Notes: a model not told the origin generated them from the letters alone. DNA of 64,000 bases from Sphingobacterium sp. FBM7-1 (GCF_020687765.1 NZ_JAJEWJ010000009.1:1-64000); one strand, 5' to 3'; positions 43,665 to 53,999 are shown, counted from the stretch's first letter. Numbers and translations: made by a program.

Positions 43665-44495
43665 CTACGGCATCGAAATAGAACTATCATCAAGATCATC
43701 CCAATCAAAATCCACTTCCATAATTTCCATAAAGAATTCTTGGGCAGAGGCGACGGAAAAATAACCCAGCGCATTATTGGAAATATTCGACGTCGGGTTT
43801 CCAGGAGCCGCGGAGCCGGGATTCGTGCTCTGGTATTCGTTCCAATAATTAAAAACTTTTTCGTCGACGCAATAACGTCTTACGGTAATATTATAACCCG
43901 GTTTCAAATCGAGATCCCGGTCGGAAACTTGATGGGTTACATATAATCCATTGTTAAACTTATCCGAAAACACCGAGGCGAAACGAGACGGAGCATCATT
44001 GATGGAAATGTCGTACTTATAGTAACTGGAAACATCGGCCGGATCGTTAAATTTGAACGTCGCAAAATAATAACTTTCCCCAAAAACTTGCTCCTTGACA
44101 ATCCCTGTAGAATCTACATCGACATAATCCGGCATATAGCACGAAGACTCGTATAACTCGCCTGCTACTTCTGCCTGCAACGCGTAGTTTTGACCCGATG
44201 AGGGCATAAAATCGCGGGCGATATAATTCCCTTCTTCTTCATGCAGAAAATGGTAGACCCTGCCCCTACTGTCGGAAACTTGCAATACCGCATCGGTCAC
44301 CGCCTGAGCATTTATAGGCGCATTAAAAGGAACTGTTCTAGATACGCGTATGCGCTGTACTGACCCTAAATTGGAGAGATTTGCTTCAATAACAATCCGT
44401 GGATCGGCATCGTTTAAATCTATATCAATAAGTTCTTCGCATCCCGCGAAAATGAAAAGGGCACAGCATAAATAGATATAACGTTTTATAGTCAT
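43665..44495 (-). CDS. DUF4249 lipoprotein
   Basis: The 276-residue product has a lipobox at FIFAGCEELIDIDL and the DUF4249 pattern DPRIVIEANLSNLG followed by SRTVPFNAP. Such genes are regularly found directly after a TonB-dependent receptor, here 4 bases after it, suggesting a surface or periplasmic partner of that receptor. The ligand is unknown. The C-terminal tail is strongly acidic. Confidence 0.88.
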   Translation of the reverse strand: MTIKRYIYLCCALFIFAGCEELIDIDLNDADPRIVIEANLSNLGSVQRIRVSRTVPFNAPINAQAVTDAVLQVSDSRGRVYHFLHEEEGNYIARDFMPSSGQNYALQAEVAGELYESSCYMPDYVDVDSTGIVKEQVFGESYYFATFKFNDPADVSSYYKYDISINDAPSRFASVFSDKFNNGLYVTHQVSDRDLDLKPGYNITVRRYCVDEKVFNYWNEYQSTNPGSAAPGNPTSNISNNALGYFSVASAQEFFMEIMEVDFDWDDLDDSSISMP

Positions 44496-44499
44496 GGCT

Positions 44500-46821
44500 T
44501 TAGAATTTAAAATTCCACGTTACAGATGGAATAACGCCGAAGAGTGCGATCTTATACGCCTCGGTGATGTTGGTATTAATTTCGTTCTCGCGGAAGTCAA
44601 TAATATAGGCATTCCTTCTATTGTAAGCGTTGTAGACTCCAAACGTCCAACTTGAACGGAAACGCTTATCGCTCTGTACAGGTTCGTAAGTAGCGGAGAG
44701 GTCCAGCCGGTGATAGTTAGGCATTCGGTATCCGTTTCGTTCGGTGTAATAAAATAGCGTTTTACCGTCTACTTCGTATTTTCCGCTCGGAAAGGTCACG
44801 GCATTTCCGGTTTGATACACAAAGGTAGCACCCATGGTCCATTTCTTCGAAAGTTCATACATACCAACGATGGAGATATCATGTGTCCTGTCTTGTCGTG
44901 CTCGAAACCATTGCCCATTATCAATTTCATCGAACTGACGTTCGCTGCGGGCCAGGGTGTAGCTTATCCATCCATTTAGTTTTCCGCTCCGCTTCCGAAG
45001 ATAGGCTTCTACGCCGTATGCCCGGCCAATGCCGTACAGGAGATCGCCTTCCAGGTATTGATTCGCTTGTAGATCGGCTCCATTTCGGAAATCGATCTGG
45101 TTATCCATGCTTTTATAATAAGTTTCTAAGGAAAATTCGTACTGGTTGTCGCGAAAATTCTGAAAATAACCGAGGGCAACCTGGTTCGCTATCTGTGGCT
45201 TAATATTCAAGCTGCTAACGACATATTGATCGGTAGGTAAACTGGAGGTCGTATTCGTTAGTTGGTGAAGGTTCTGCGTAATACGGTTATAGGATGCCTT
45301 GATACTCTGCCGTTCGTTCAGCAAGAAACTCGCCGAAAAGCGTGGCTCCAAATTCAGGTAATGCTTGGCTACTTTTCCTTTGCCGTAGTACTGCTCGGCT
45401 ACCACTTCGCCATCGTCGTCGTAGGTATAAAAGGTACCGGCCCCCATCACCATAAAATTGTTTGCACGAATACCGTATATCAGGGAGAGCCAATCTGCCG
45501 GACTCCAGGTATGCGATACATAAGCGGCTACTTCTACTCCTTGCCGACTATCTACGACGATGGAATTGACCGCTGTGTTTTCACCTGCTTTTAAACTGGC
45601 CGGATGGATGGATTGCTGGGTGGCATGCACACCAAAACGCCAGGTGCTTAAGGGGTGCTGATAGAAGGAAAAATCTTGTTTGAAGTTCCAATTACGAATT
45701 TTAGATGCGATGTCAAAGTTGCTGTCATCGTTAGAAACCTGTACGTTGTAATTGAAATCGCTGTAGATCAACGATGTGTTGCTAAAAAGCTTATCGTTAA
45801 AGATATGATTCCAGCGCACGGTTGCCGTGGCGTTGCCCCAATCAAAACTAAATAGATCGGAATAACCTAGATCATCCTTCCCAAAATAACCGGATAAATA
45901 AAGCGTATTCTTATCATCAAACCGGTAATTGAGTTTCGCATTAAGGTCATAGAAGTAAAGTTTACTCTGATTAATGTCTTCGTTATTGGATAACTTCAAA
46001 AACATATCGGCATAAGTACGGCGTGCGCTGACCATAAAGGAGCTTTTATCTTTAATCAACGGTCCTTCCACCTTTAAACGGGAAGCTATAAGCCCCACTC
46101 CCCCTTCTGTTGTCCACTTCTTTTGGTTTCCGTCATTCATCGCGATGTCCATAACCGAGGAGATACGTCCGCCGAACTGAGCAGGAATGCCACCTTTGTA
46201 GAGTTGCACGTCCTTGATGGCATCAGAATTGAACGTGGAGAAAAAACCGAGTAGATGCGATGCATTATAAACGGTAGCTTCATCCAGTAAGATGAGGTTT
46301 TGGTCGCCTCCACCGCCCCGGACGTAGAAATTGGACGTACCTTCTCCACCACTCTGTACCCCCGGAAGCAGTTGTATCGTTTTCAACAAATCTTTTTCAC
46401 CAAACACAACGGGTACATTCTTAACCTCTTCCATCGTGAAGTTGAGCGCCCCCATTTGTGGATCGGTTACATTATTATCCTTCCGCCGAGCAGAGATAAC
46501 AACTTCTTCCAAGGTATTGTCTTCCCGTGTCAGTTCGACGTGAAGGCGCTGGCTTTCTGCGAGATCAATTTCTTCCACATAAGGCTGATACCCGACGTAG
46601 CTGTATGTAACCCGCTGTTTTCCGGCGGGTACGGTTAGGGAGTAAAAGCCGTAAGCATTTGTACTTGCGGCTTGTCGTCCTGGCTCGACTAACACGACAG
46701 CACCAATCAGTGTTTCTCCGGATTCGCCATCGCGGACTGTCCCCGTGAGTACCACCTCTTGTGCAAACGCTACAACACTACTTAAAAACAGTCCGATAAC
46801 TGTCAACCACAATCTACTCAT
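44500..46821 (-). CDS. TonB-dependent receptor with carboxypeptidase-like N-domain
   Basis: The 773-residue product has a signal peptide (VVAFAQE), then a CarboxypepD_reg-like beta-sandwich (VRDGESGETLIGAVVLVEPG), a plug domain (VPVVFGEKDLLKTIQLLPG, NFYVRGGGGDQNLILLD) and a C-terminal barrel ending in WNFKF. It imports a ligand through the outer membrane with TonB energy. Gene order is esterase, receptor, DUF4249. The receptor starts 3 bases after the esterase stop. The substrate cannot be read from the sequence. Confidence 0.92.
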   Translation of the reverse strand: MSRLWLTVIGLFLSSVVAFAQEVVLTGTVRDGESGETLIGAVVLVEPGRQAASTNAYGFYSLTVPAGKQRVTYSYVGYQPYVEEIDLAESQRLHVELTREDNTLEEVVISARRKDNNVTDPQMGALNFTMEEVKNVPVVFGEKDLLKTIQLLPGVQSGGEGTSNFYVRGGGGDQNLILLDEATVYNASHLLGFFSTFNSDAIKDVQLYKGGIPAQFGGRISSVMDIAMNDGNQKKWTTEGGVGLIASRLKVEGPLIKDKSSFMVSARRTYADMFLKLSNNEDINQSKLYFYDLNAKLNYRFDDKNTLYLSGYFGKDDLGYSDLFSFDWGNATATVRWNHIFNDKLFSNTSLIYSDFNYNVQVSNDDSNFDIASKIRNWNFKQDFSFYQHPLSTWRFGVHATQQSIHPASLKAGENTAVNSIVVDSRQGVEVAAYVSHTWSPADWLSLIYGIRANNFMVMGAGTFYTYDDDGEVVAEQYYGKGKVAKHYLNLEPRFSASFLLNERQSIKASYNRITQNLHQLTNTTSSLPTDQYVVSSLNIKPQIANQVALGYFQNFRDNQYEFSLETYYKSMDNQIDFRNGADLQANQYLEGDLLYGIGRAYGVEAYLRKRSGKLNGWISYTLARSERQFDEIDNGQWFRARQDRTHDISIVGMYELSKKWTMGATFVYQTGNAVTFPSGKYEVDGKTLFYYTERNGYRMPNYHRLDLSATYEPVQSDKRFRSSWTFGVYNAYNRRNAYIIDFRENEINTNITEAYKIALFGVIPSVTWNFKF

Positions 46822-46824
46822 CTA

Positions 46825-47640
46825 TTACTGTTTTTGAACATCTTGGCTTTGAAAACATTGGGCGAAAAACGCCATTTGAAAGTCTATAGATCGTGCCCAA
46901 TATTCGCCGTTATGTTTACCGGGCAAGGTCAAATAGTGATGGGGGATTTGCATATAAGTCAGCTTTTCGTGTAGCTTATTATTGACGTCAAAAAAGAAAT
47001 CTTCGGTACCGCAGTCAATGAATAATTGAAGGGATTTTGGGCGTACCAAATGGGTTAATTCGATCACCGTATGCGCATCCCAAACTTCCGGCTTTTCGTG
47101 ATAACTGCCCAGATGTTTTTTCATGCCCCAATTATTCGGAAAAGGGCGTATATCTACACCGCCCGAAGTACTACCCGCAAAGGCAAATAGCTCCTGATGA
47201 CGAAAGGCTAGATACAAGGCGCCGTGCCCCCCCATACTCAACCCGGTGATCGCACGATGGGTCCGATCGGATCCTACGCCATATCGTTGTTCCACAAAAG
47301 GTAGCAGTTCTTTCGTGATGAAGGTTTCATATTGGTAATTGTCGTCGGAGCTATCCCAATACCAGCTATCAAAACCGCCATCGGGACAAACGACCAGGTA
47401 ACCATATGTATCTACCAATTGTTTGATATGTGGAGCGGTTTGTAACCAGGTTGCATGATTTCCCGAATACCCGTGCAGCAAATAAAGCGTAGCGGTGGCC
47501 TTCTTCTTATCGGGGGAGATCACAACCGCTTTGACCTCTTTATTCATCCGTGTGCTTCGCACGACAATGGTATCCACGCTGGCTGCATGGAGTTGTAATA
47601 CACTGGCGATTGCCGCCAGCAAAAGAAAGATATGCTTCAT
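46825..47640 (-). CDS. Secreted esterase D/antigen-85-like hydrolase
   Basis: The 271-residue product has a signal peptide (LLLAAIASVLQLHA) and an alpha/beta-hydrolase fold of the esterase D type: LYLLHGYSGNHATW, nucleophile Ser in AITGLSMGGHGALYLAF, Asp in DCGTEDFFFD and His in LPGKHNGEYW. It is probably periplasmic. Position directly before a TonB receptor suggests action on a compound handled by that receptor. Confidence 0.88.
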   Translation of the reverse strand: MKHIFLLLAAIASVLQLHAASVDTIVVRSTRMNKEVKAVVISPDKKKATATLYLLHGYSGNHATWLQTAPHIKQLVDTYGYLVVCPDGGFDSWYWDSSDDNYQYETFITKELLPFVEQRYGVGSDRTHRAITGLSMGGHGALYLAFRHQELFAFAGSTSGGVDIRPFPNNWGMKKHLGSYHEKPEVWDAHTVIELTHLVRPKSLQLFIDCGTEDFFFDVNNKLHEKLTYMQIPHHYLTLPGKHNGEYWARSIDFQMAFFAQCFQSQDVQKQ

Positions 47641-47649
47641 CGCTATGCG

Positions 47650-48288
47650 TTAATTTCCAGTGAAAGCCGACAATATACGGGCATGTTGCGCCGCATCTTT
47701 CGCCCACATTTTAAATGAACGGTTGTAAAGATTCAGTTCGGCAAATACCTCAGCCTCCTCACCTTCGCTGTTTGCAAAAAATAACTTAAACGCGTAGGTA
47801 CCGTTTCCGGTCAAATCGACGACGGTTTTATTGGACGAGAAGACCAATGGTGTTAACACCGCATCGGTCATCCCCTGATCGGTCGACAATTCATAAAGAG
47901 CCGCAATCGCCCTGACAAATCGGTCGGACTCCTCCCCTATGGAACTAAATTTTATCGCACCTTCCTGAAATGCCTTTTCTTCGTTTACATTACCATCCTC
48001 AAAAACACCGGCCGGGATAGCTTTACTTATTTCAATCTGTAATCCCAATGTATCCTTACCATTGAGTGATTTCCCTACGTATGTTATCGAAGAATCAGCT
48101 TCCGTGGAGTTGACTAAAGCGAGGTAAACTGCCGGATTATCCGTAGTAGATGACGCGACAAACTGGGAAAGATTAGCGGTAAGGGCATCCTCTGTCGCAC
48201 TTTCGCTGCCTTTTTGGTTATTTCCGCAACTGGTGATTGTGGATACCAACATCACTGCTGCTGCTGCCTTTAGAAGTGTAGTTTTCAT
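47650..48288 (-). CDS. Lipoprotein of unknown function
   Basis: The 212-residue product has a lipobox at VSTITSCGNNQ. The mature part is acidic and contains AIKFSSIGEESDRFVRAIAA and YAFKLFFANSEGEEAEVF. No known family is recognised. It is encoded 9 bases before the esterase gene and 39 bases after the FAD oxidoreductase, so it belongs to the same gene run. Confidence 0.7.
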   Translation of the reverse strand: MKTTLLKAAAAVMLVSTITSCGNNQKGSESATEDALTANLSQFVASSTTDNPAVYLALVNSTEADSSITYVGKSLNGKDTLGLQIEISKAIPAGVFEDGNVNEEKAFQEGAIKFSSIGEESDRFVRAIAALYELSTDQGMTDAVLTPLVFSSNKTVVDLTGNGTYAFKLFFANSEGEEAEVFAELNLYNRSFKMWAKDAAQHARILSAFTGN

Positions 48289-48327
48289 ATGTTTACTTTT
48301 TTAATGGTTTTCTAATCACGTGGACTT

Positions 48328-51273
48328 TTAGTTCTTTGTTTTTGTTCGAGCCGATCCGGCCAAGGCATCGTATAATATCTCTACCGGATGATAGGATCTC
48401 CGTCCGGTACCGTCTTTAATCTGGTGCCGGCAGGACGTTCCTGCTGCCGCTATCAAGGTCTTTTCATCCGTGGCGCGTACGGCGGGTAAGAGCACCAATT
48501 CGCCTACTTTCATCGAAACCTCATAATGTTCTTCTTCGTACCCGAACGATCCGGCCATCCCGCAACAACCCGAAGGGATCACTTCTACCTGATAATTTTT
48601 CGGGAACGACAGCAAGCGCTCTGTGTATCCCACCAGATGAAAGGCCTTTTGGTAACAATGGCCGTGCAACTTAATTTTCTTTTCTTCCTGCGTAAATTGT
48701 GTTTGCTGAATGCTACCCGCTTCTATTTCACGCATCAGAAATTCATCAATCATCAAGGTATGTTTGGACAAACTTTGTGCCGCATCCCGCAGATCGGCAT
48801 CCACCAAAGCAACATACTCATCGCGAAACGTAATAATAGCAGAGGGTTCTATTCCTAAAAGTGGGGTTTCTGCAGTCACTAGGTCTTTTAAAAGTCGGAC
48901 ATTTTTCTCAGCGATTTTCTTCGCTTCTTTGACAAAACCTTTCGAGAGGTACGTCCGGCCGCTTTCCACATGTTTTGGGATGACCACTTGGTAGCCTAAA
49001 GCGGTCAGCAAATCGTAAGCCTTTATACCAATGGCTGTATCGTTATATTCGGTAAATTCATCGCTGAATAGGTATACTTTCCGCTGACGTTTTTGAAGGG
49101 GCTGCTTGCGCGCCCACTGGGATAATGTCGTGAAATGGACGGTGGGTAAAGACCGCATAGGCGCAAAGCCAACAACCGATTTCACCATATTAGCGAGTAC
49201 GGGAGTTTCGACAATAAAATTATAAAGAGGAGCTACATACGAGCCCAATCGTTGACTTTTAGTAAAATTGGCAATAACCGACGACCGGAACGGCACTCCG
49301 TGTGCATCATAATAATGCTGCAAAAACTCTGCTTTCATCTTCGCCACATCTACCCGTGATGGGCATTCGCTTTTACAGGCCTTACAGCTCAGACACAAGT
49401 CCATCACCTCTTTAATCTCTTCATGGTCAAAGCGGTTCTCCTTTGTCGAATTGGTCAAAAATTGCCGAAGCATATTTGCCCGCGCTCGAGTGGTATCCTT
49501 TTCATCACGCGTCGCCATAAATGACGGGCACATCGTGCCTCCGGTGATTTCTGTTTTCCGGCAATCGCCCGAGCCAGAACATTTTTCGGCCATGCGCAGA
49601 ATCCCTTCTTCTTGGGTAAAATCTAAGTAGGTTTTCAGGTGTTTACCATCTACCACGGTGTCGTAACGCAGGGAGGTGTCCATCGCCGGCGTATTGACAA
49701 TCTTATTGGCATTGAATACACCACGGGGGTCAAAAATGTTTTTGGTCTCCTGCAGTAATTGATAGACCTGTTCGCCTAATACTTTTCCGATAAACTCGCC
49801 GCGCAGACGTCCGTCGCCATGTTCGCCGCTTAAGGAACCGTTATACTTCAACACTAAATCGGTGGTGCGCTCTAATATATTCCGGAATTTTCGGCGACCT
49901 GCTGTGGTTTTGAGGTTGATAAACGGCTCAATGTGTAATTCTCCTGCCCCGGCATGTGCATAATAGGAAGCATGCACTTCTTCTTCCTGCAGTAAAGTCT
50001 GTATATCTTTTACATAGGCGGGTAAATCTTCTGGAGAGACGGCACAGTCTTCGATCAGATTCACGGGTTGTTCATCGCCCGGCAGGTTACGTATCAAACC
50101 CAGACCTGCTTTACGTACGTCCCACACGAGATTTGTTTGTACCATGCCTACAACAAACGGATAGGCGTATCCCAAACCTCGGGCCATCAGGTCTTCTCGT
50201 AGAGCCGCTGCTTTTTGGTGCAGTTCGGCCTCTCCTTCTGCACGAAACTCGATAATCAGTAACGCTTGAGGATCGCCTTCTATAAAAAAACGATTGTGCT
50301 GATAGGTAGGATGCCCCACGGTAAAGTCTAAAATATATTTATCGACGAGTTCGGAGGCTTCGGGACGATGCGCTAAGGCGACAATATTCCCTTCCATACA
50401 TGCTATCATATCCGCAAAATGCACACACAACAGACCAATTTCCTTCGGGGGGAGCGGCATCAAATTCAACTTGGCTTCGGTCATGATACCGATTGTACCC
50501 TCCGATCCAGCCAATAAATTACATAAATTGAATGGCTTTTCGGAGTCTACCAGAAAATCTAACGCATATCCCGTATTGCGACGGGTTAAAGTTTTTTTCG
50601 GATATCCGGACAGGATGGCCTGTTTGTTTTCTGCTTTGGATAACAAGGTATTTAACTTCCGATAAATTTCACCTTCGCGCGTCTGCGCGGATAATTTCTC
50701 AAAAAGGGAAGCCTCATCAAGTGCTGTAAAGGTCACCTCCGAGGTGTCATCTAATAATACCTTTGCTTCCAGCAGGTTCTGGCGAGTATCTCCCCAAACG
50801 ATGGAATGCAGACCTGACGAATTGTTTCCAATCATTCCGCCTACCATGGCCCGATTTGCTGTTGAGGTTTCGGGACCAAACATCAATCCATACGGCCGGA
50901 GATAACTATTAAGATCATCGCGGATCACACCGGGTTGCACGCGCACCCAACGTTCCTCCACATTTAGTTCCAACACTTGATTAAAACAGCGTGATACGTC
51001 GACAACGATACCGCTACCAACCACCTGCCCGGCCAGGGAGGTTCCTGCAGTTCGCGGAATGAGTGTCACTCCTTGTTCACCGGCAAATGCGATAAGTTTT
51101 TTTAAGTCGTCTTTTCCTTGTGGAATCGCTACGGCGAGAGGAAGTTCCTGATAAACGGAGGCATCTGTCGCGTAGGCCAACCGCATCGTCTGATGTTTAG
51201 GATTTTCGGGTAAATAAAACAACGATCCCCTTAGTCGGGAGGATAGTCGGTTTAGCTCATCTATAATTTGCAC
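48328..51273 (-). CDS. FAD-linked oxidase fused to Fe-S (GlpC/CCG-type) domain
   Basis: The 981-residue product has an FAD-binding PCMH domain (PRTAGTSLAGQVVGSGIVVD, GNNSSGLHSIVWGD), a C-terminal FAD-oxidase cap with SGEHGDGRLRGEFIGK, then a ferredoxin-like motif CLSCKACKSECPSRVDVAKM and CCG-type motifs (HCYQKAF, PSGCCGMAGSFGYE). This resembles D-lactate or other 2-hydroxyacid dehydrogenases that feed electrons to the membrane chain. The substrate is unproven. A single product of this size is typical in Bacteroidota. Confidence 0.9.
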   Translation of the reverse strand: MQIIDELNRLSSRLRGSLFYLPENPKHQTMRLAYATDASVYQELPLAVAIPQGKDDLKKLIAFAGEQGVTLIPRTAGTSLAGQVVGSGIVVDVSRCFNQVLELNVEERWVRVQPGVIRDDLNSYLRPYGLMFGPETSTANRAMVGGMIGNNSSGLHSIVWGDTRQNLLEAKVLLDDTSEVTFTALDEASLFEKLSAQTREGEIYRKLNTLLSKAENKQAILSGYPKKTLTRRNTGYALDFLVDSEKPFNLCNLLAGSEGTIGIMTEAKLNLMPLPPKEIGLLCVHFADMIACMEGNIVALAHRPEASELVDKYILDFTVGHPTYQHNRFFIEGDPQALLIIEFRAEGEAELHQKAAALREDLMARGLGYAYPFVVGMVQTNLVWDVRKAGLGLIRNLPGDEQPVNLIEDCAVSPEDLPAYVKDIQTLLQEEEVHASYYAHAGAGELHIEPFINLKTTAGRRKFRNILERTTDLVLKYNGSLSGEHGDGRLRGEFIGKVLGEQVYQLLQETKNIFDPRGVFNANKIVNTPAMDTSLRYDTVVDGKHLKTYLDFTQEEGILRMAEKCSGSGDCRKTEITGGTMCPSFMATRDEKDTTRARANMLRQFLTNSTKENRFDHEEIKEVMDLCLSCKACKSECPSRVDVAKMKAEFLQHYYDAHGVPFRSSVIANFTKSQRLGSYVAPLYNFIVETPVLANMVKSVVGFAPMRSLPTVHFTTLSQWARKQPLQKRQRKVYLFSDEFTEYNDTAIGIKAYDLLTALGYQVVIPKHVESGRTYLSKGFVKEAKKIAEKNVRLLKDLVTAETPLLGIEPSAIITFRDEYVALVDADLRDAAQSLSKHTLMIDEFLMREIEAGSIQQTQFTQEEKKIKLHGHCYQKAFHLVGYTERLLSFPKNYQVEVIPSGCCGMAGSFGYEEEHYEVSMKVGELVLLPAVRATDEKTLIAAAGTSCRHQIKDGTGRRSYHPVEILYDALAGSARTKTKN

Positions 51274-51445
51274 TTCTGTTCTAATAGTTTGGAAACAAAT
51301 TTATGTTCTTTTTTCCGTAAAAAGAACCAAATAGAGGGGAGGGAGCTCATGAACATCAAAATAAACCTTTACGCCAACGTCGATATAAACAATATTCATT
51401 TAAAAATATTTTTACAAGAATATTATTCTGTTAACATAAAGATAT

Positions 51446-51476
51446 TTTGAATATAATTCATTTATCCGTAAATTTG
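51446..51476 (+). promoter_or_regulatory. Consensus promoter abutting the lrp-like start
   Basis: TTTG at 51446-51449, exactly 19 bases, then TAAATTTG at 51469-51476 is a perfect match to the Bacteroidota promoter. The ATG at 51481 starts 4 bases after the -7 box, so transcription should begin at or next to the start codon. Confidence 0.65.
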
Positions 51477-51480
51477 CGGC

Positions 51481-51969
51481 ATGACAACGAAACTCGACTA
51501 TAGCTTAGACCAGATCGATTATCAGATTTTGCGTATCATGCAGGAAAACGCACGCACAAACAATGCAGATATTGCTCGCGAATTGGGTATGGCACCGTCG
51601 GCTATCTTAGAACGGGTCAAGAAATTAGAACAAAAGGAGGTTATTCTACAGTACAATGCGAAAATCAATCCAGACGCGGTGGATCAGAAGCTATTATCCT
51701 TTATTTTTATTAAAGCACAGGATCCAATTGGCACCCAAAAAGTAGGGTTGCTCTTAGCCAAAATTCCGGAGGTACAAGAGGTTCATGATATCGCAGGGGA
51801 TGATGGTTATTTGATTAAGGTGCGCACGAATGATGCGAAGGGATTAGTAGAACTCATGCGTAATTCGTTAGGAAAGATCGGAGAAATTATCTCCACGCGG
51901 ACCACCATCGTACTAGAAACGGTAAAAGAAGAGCAAAAACTTGTCATCCCGACTATTGAAGATAAATAA
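51481..51969 (+). CDS. Lrp/AsnC-family regulator
   Basis: The 162-residue product has an N-terminal helix-turn-helix (QIDYQILRIMQENARTNNAD, then MAPSAILERVKKLEQKEV) and a RAM effector-binding domain (VQEVHDIAGDDGYLIKVRT). Such proteins sense amino acids and form octamers. A DMT transporter gene starts one base after its stop, so it may control export or uptake of a small metabolite through that protein. Confidence 0.92.
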   Translation: MTTKLDYSLDQIDYQILRIMQENARTNNADIARELGMAPSAILERVKKLEQKEVILQYNAKINPDAVDQKLLSFIFIKAQDPIGTQKVGLLLAKIPEVQEVHDIAGDDGYLIKVRTNDAKGLVELMRNSLGKIGEIISTRTTIVLETVKEEQKLVIPTIEDK

Positions 51970-51970
51970 T

Positions 51971-53095
51971 ATGACAAAAAGAAATCAAAATACACCTGCA
52001 TCAGGCAGCATTATTTTTGCTTATCTCGTCGTCTATATTGTATGGGGTTCTACCTTTTTCTTTATAGAAAAGGCTTTGCGAAGCTTTAGCCCTTTTGTTT
52101 TGGGTTCTATACGCTTTATCATAGCCGGTTCGTTATTGATGGGCTACTGCTATTTGAAAGGGTATAAACTTTTTTCTAGAACAGCGGTAAGGGACGCTTT
52201 ATTTGTCGGATTCTTACTGCTATTCGTGGACATGGCCGCCATTATATGGGCAGAACAATATATTTCGAGCGCTATTGTGACGATTATCGCCGCAGCTACG
52301 GCGATCTGGTTCGTCTTGTTTGATAAACCCAAATGGAAAGAGAATTTTTCCAGTCTACCTACTGTTTTAGGGGTAGTTTTCGGCTTTTTGGGTGTATTTA
52401 TGTTGTTTGCCGAACAGCTTTTTGCACCACAGGATTCCGCTGACGATAATCATATAAAGGTTACGGCGATGTTCGTATTAATTGGCGGAACTATCGCATG
52501 GACTGTGGGATCGCTGATCGCTAAATATGGTCGTGAAAAAAGAGCCCAGCAGATGCAGAAACGTGGTGAAGAAGATTTACACGTGATGGTCAAAACGGCT
52601 TGGCAAATGGCCTGCGCGGGCATTGCGTTTACTTTGGTCGCGGCTGTAAACGGAGAGTATGCTCGCTTTGAAATCGATAAGGTACTTCTGGAAGATTGGG
52701 GCGGTATTATTTACCTAGCTACAATGGGCTCTATTTTGGCATTTGGCAGTTACATTTGGTTATTACAGCACCGGCCGGCAACAGAAGTCAGTACACACGC
52801 GTATATAAATCCAATTGTAGCTCTATTATTAGCACACTACTTTACCGACCACCAGGTCACTGCCCTACAAATCGGCGGATTAGCTATTGTGCTCGGGAGC
52901 GTATTGCTCATGAATTGGAAGCTCTATAAAAACAATAAAAATGGAAAGCTTTATAAGCGTGCAAAACGAATAAAGCGGCTTCGAGAATTGGCGCCACAAA
53001 GCAGTATCCCACGCATCATGGAGCTTTCAAACTTCAACCAAAGACACGAAAAGAAAAAGGCATTGCGCAAAGAGAAAAATAATCCCTCTGCATAA
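51971..53095 (+). CDS. EamA/DMT-family transporter
   Basis: The 374-residue product (ATG 51971) has ten membrane helices in two EamA halves, starting with AYLVVYIVWGSTFFFIEKAL and, in the second half, STHAYINPIVALLLAHYF. A basic cytoplasmic tail of about 60 residues follows. Members export amino acids or other metabolites. It is paired with an Lrp-like regulator upstream. Confidence 0.9.
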   Translation: MTKRNQNTPASGSIIFAYLVVYIVWGSTFFFIEKALRSFSPFVLGSIRFIIAGSLLMGYCYLKGYKLFSRTAVRDALFVGFLLLFVDMAAIIWAEQYISSAIVTIIAAATAIWFVLFDKPKWKENFSSLPTVLGVVFGFLGVFMLFAEQLFAPQDSADDNHIKVTAMFVLIGGTIAWTVGSLIAKYGREKRAQQMQKRGEEDLHVMVKTAWQMACAGIAFTLVAAVNGEYARFEIDKVLLEDWGGIIYLATMGSILAFGSYIWLLQHRPATEVSTHAYINPIVALLLAHYFTDHQVTALQIGGLAIVLGSVLLMNWKLYKNNKNGKLYKRAKRIKRLRELAPQSSIPRIMELSNFNQRHEKKKALRKEKNNPSA

Positions 53096-53249
53096 AAAAG
53101 CATGTATACTGTAGCATTTTCCTTTTGCGATCCGTATTAATTCCAAAACATATCCAACACATAAAGCTTGCATAAGCTACTACTCACCCAAGTAGGTTGT
53201 AAATAGCATTATGAGAGACTATTAAGATATGGTAAAACGATTTAATACA

Positions 53250-53987
53250 ATGAAAAAGTTATCCCTACAATTTTGTTTTTTATTGCTTCTCAGCATCTTC
53301 ACCTTCAGTAGTTGTTTGAAAGATAACGACGACGGACCGTGGAATAATATGCCTTCGGCAGGCTTAATGTATTTCGTAAACGGCTTTACTGAGGCAGAAT
53401 CAGGCTTACTGTACCGTTTAGACGGAAATATCGTGGGAAACCCGCTCAGCAGCGATCCGATGGTACTGGAATACAAGACATTTTCAGGCGCACTCCTGTT
53501 GAATCCCGGTAGCCGTAAATTAACCATTACAAATTACGCAACCGATCAAGACATTCTGATAGACACGACGCTTACTATTAAAGTGGATAATGGTTATACT
53601 TCCTTCGTATACGGCACAAATGAGGAGCCTAAATTTGCCATGACGCAGGATAGTGCTATAGAAAACATCGGTTCCAATGAGTCGGGGATTCGATTTTTAA
53701 ACTTGGCCACGGATGTGGAAGGCGTGAATTTGTATATCGAAGGTGAAGATGAACCCTTGTACAGCAACAGACCCATAGAGACCGGCTCATCAGCGGTAGC
53801 GTATCAGACTTTCAAGACGCAACAGAGCGGCAAGTATACGTTTACCGTGACGGACGCTGCGGGCAATGAATTGGTCACGCGGGAAGACAGGGAATTGCGA
53901 CGTGGTTATTATTATACCATCATGTTGATGGGTAAACCGGACAACTCGGAGACACCGCTATATATTGGTGTCGTTGAACATTATTAA
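53250..53987 (+). CDS. DUF4397 lipoprotein
   Basis: The 245-residue product (ATG 53250; an ATG at 53229 is also possible) has a lipobox at FTFSSCLKD. The rest fits DUF4397, a pair of Ig-like beta domains seen in Bacteroidota surface lipoproteins (SGIRFLNLATDVEGVNLYIE). The function is unknown. It is monocistronic with a strong terminator. Confidence 0.8.
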   Translation: MKKLSLQFCFLLLLSIFTFSSCLKDNDDGPWNNMPSAGLMYFVNGFTEAESGLLYRLDGNIVGNPLSSDPMVLEYKTFSGALLLNPGSRKLTITNYATDQDILIDTTLTIKVDNGYTSFVYGTNEEPKFAMTQDSAIENIGSNESGIRFLNLATDVEGVNLYIEGEDEPLYSNRPIETGSSAVAYQTFKTQQSGKYTFTVTDAAGNELVTREDRELRRGYYYTIMLMGKPDNSETPLYIGVVEHY

Positions 53988-53999
53988 AGTGAATTTCCG

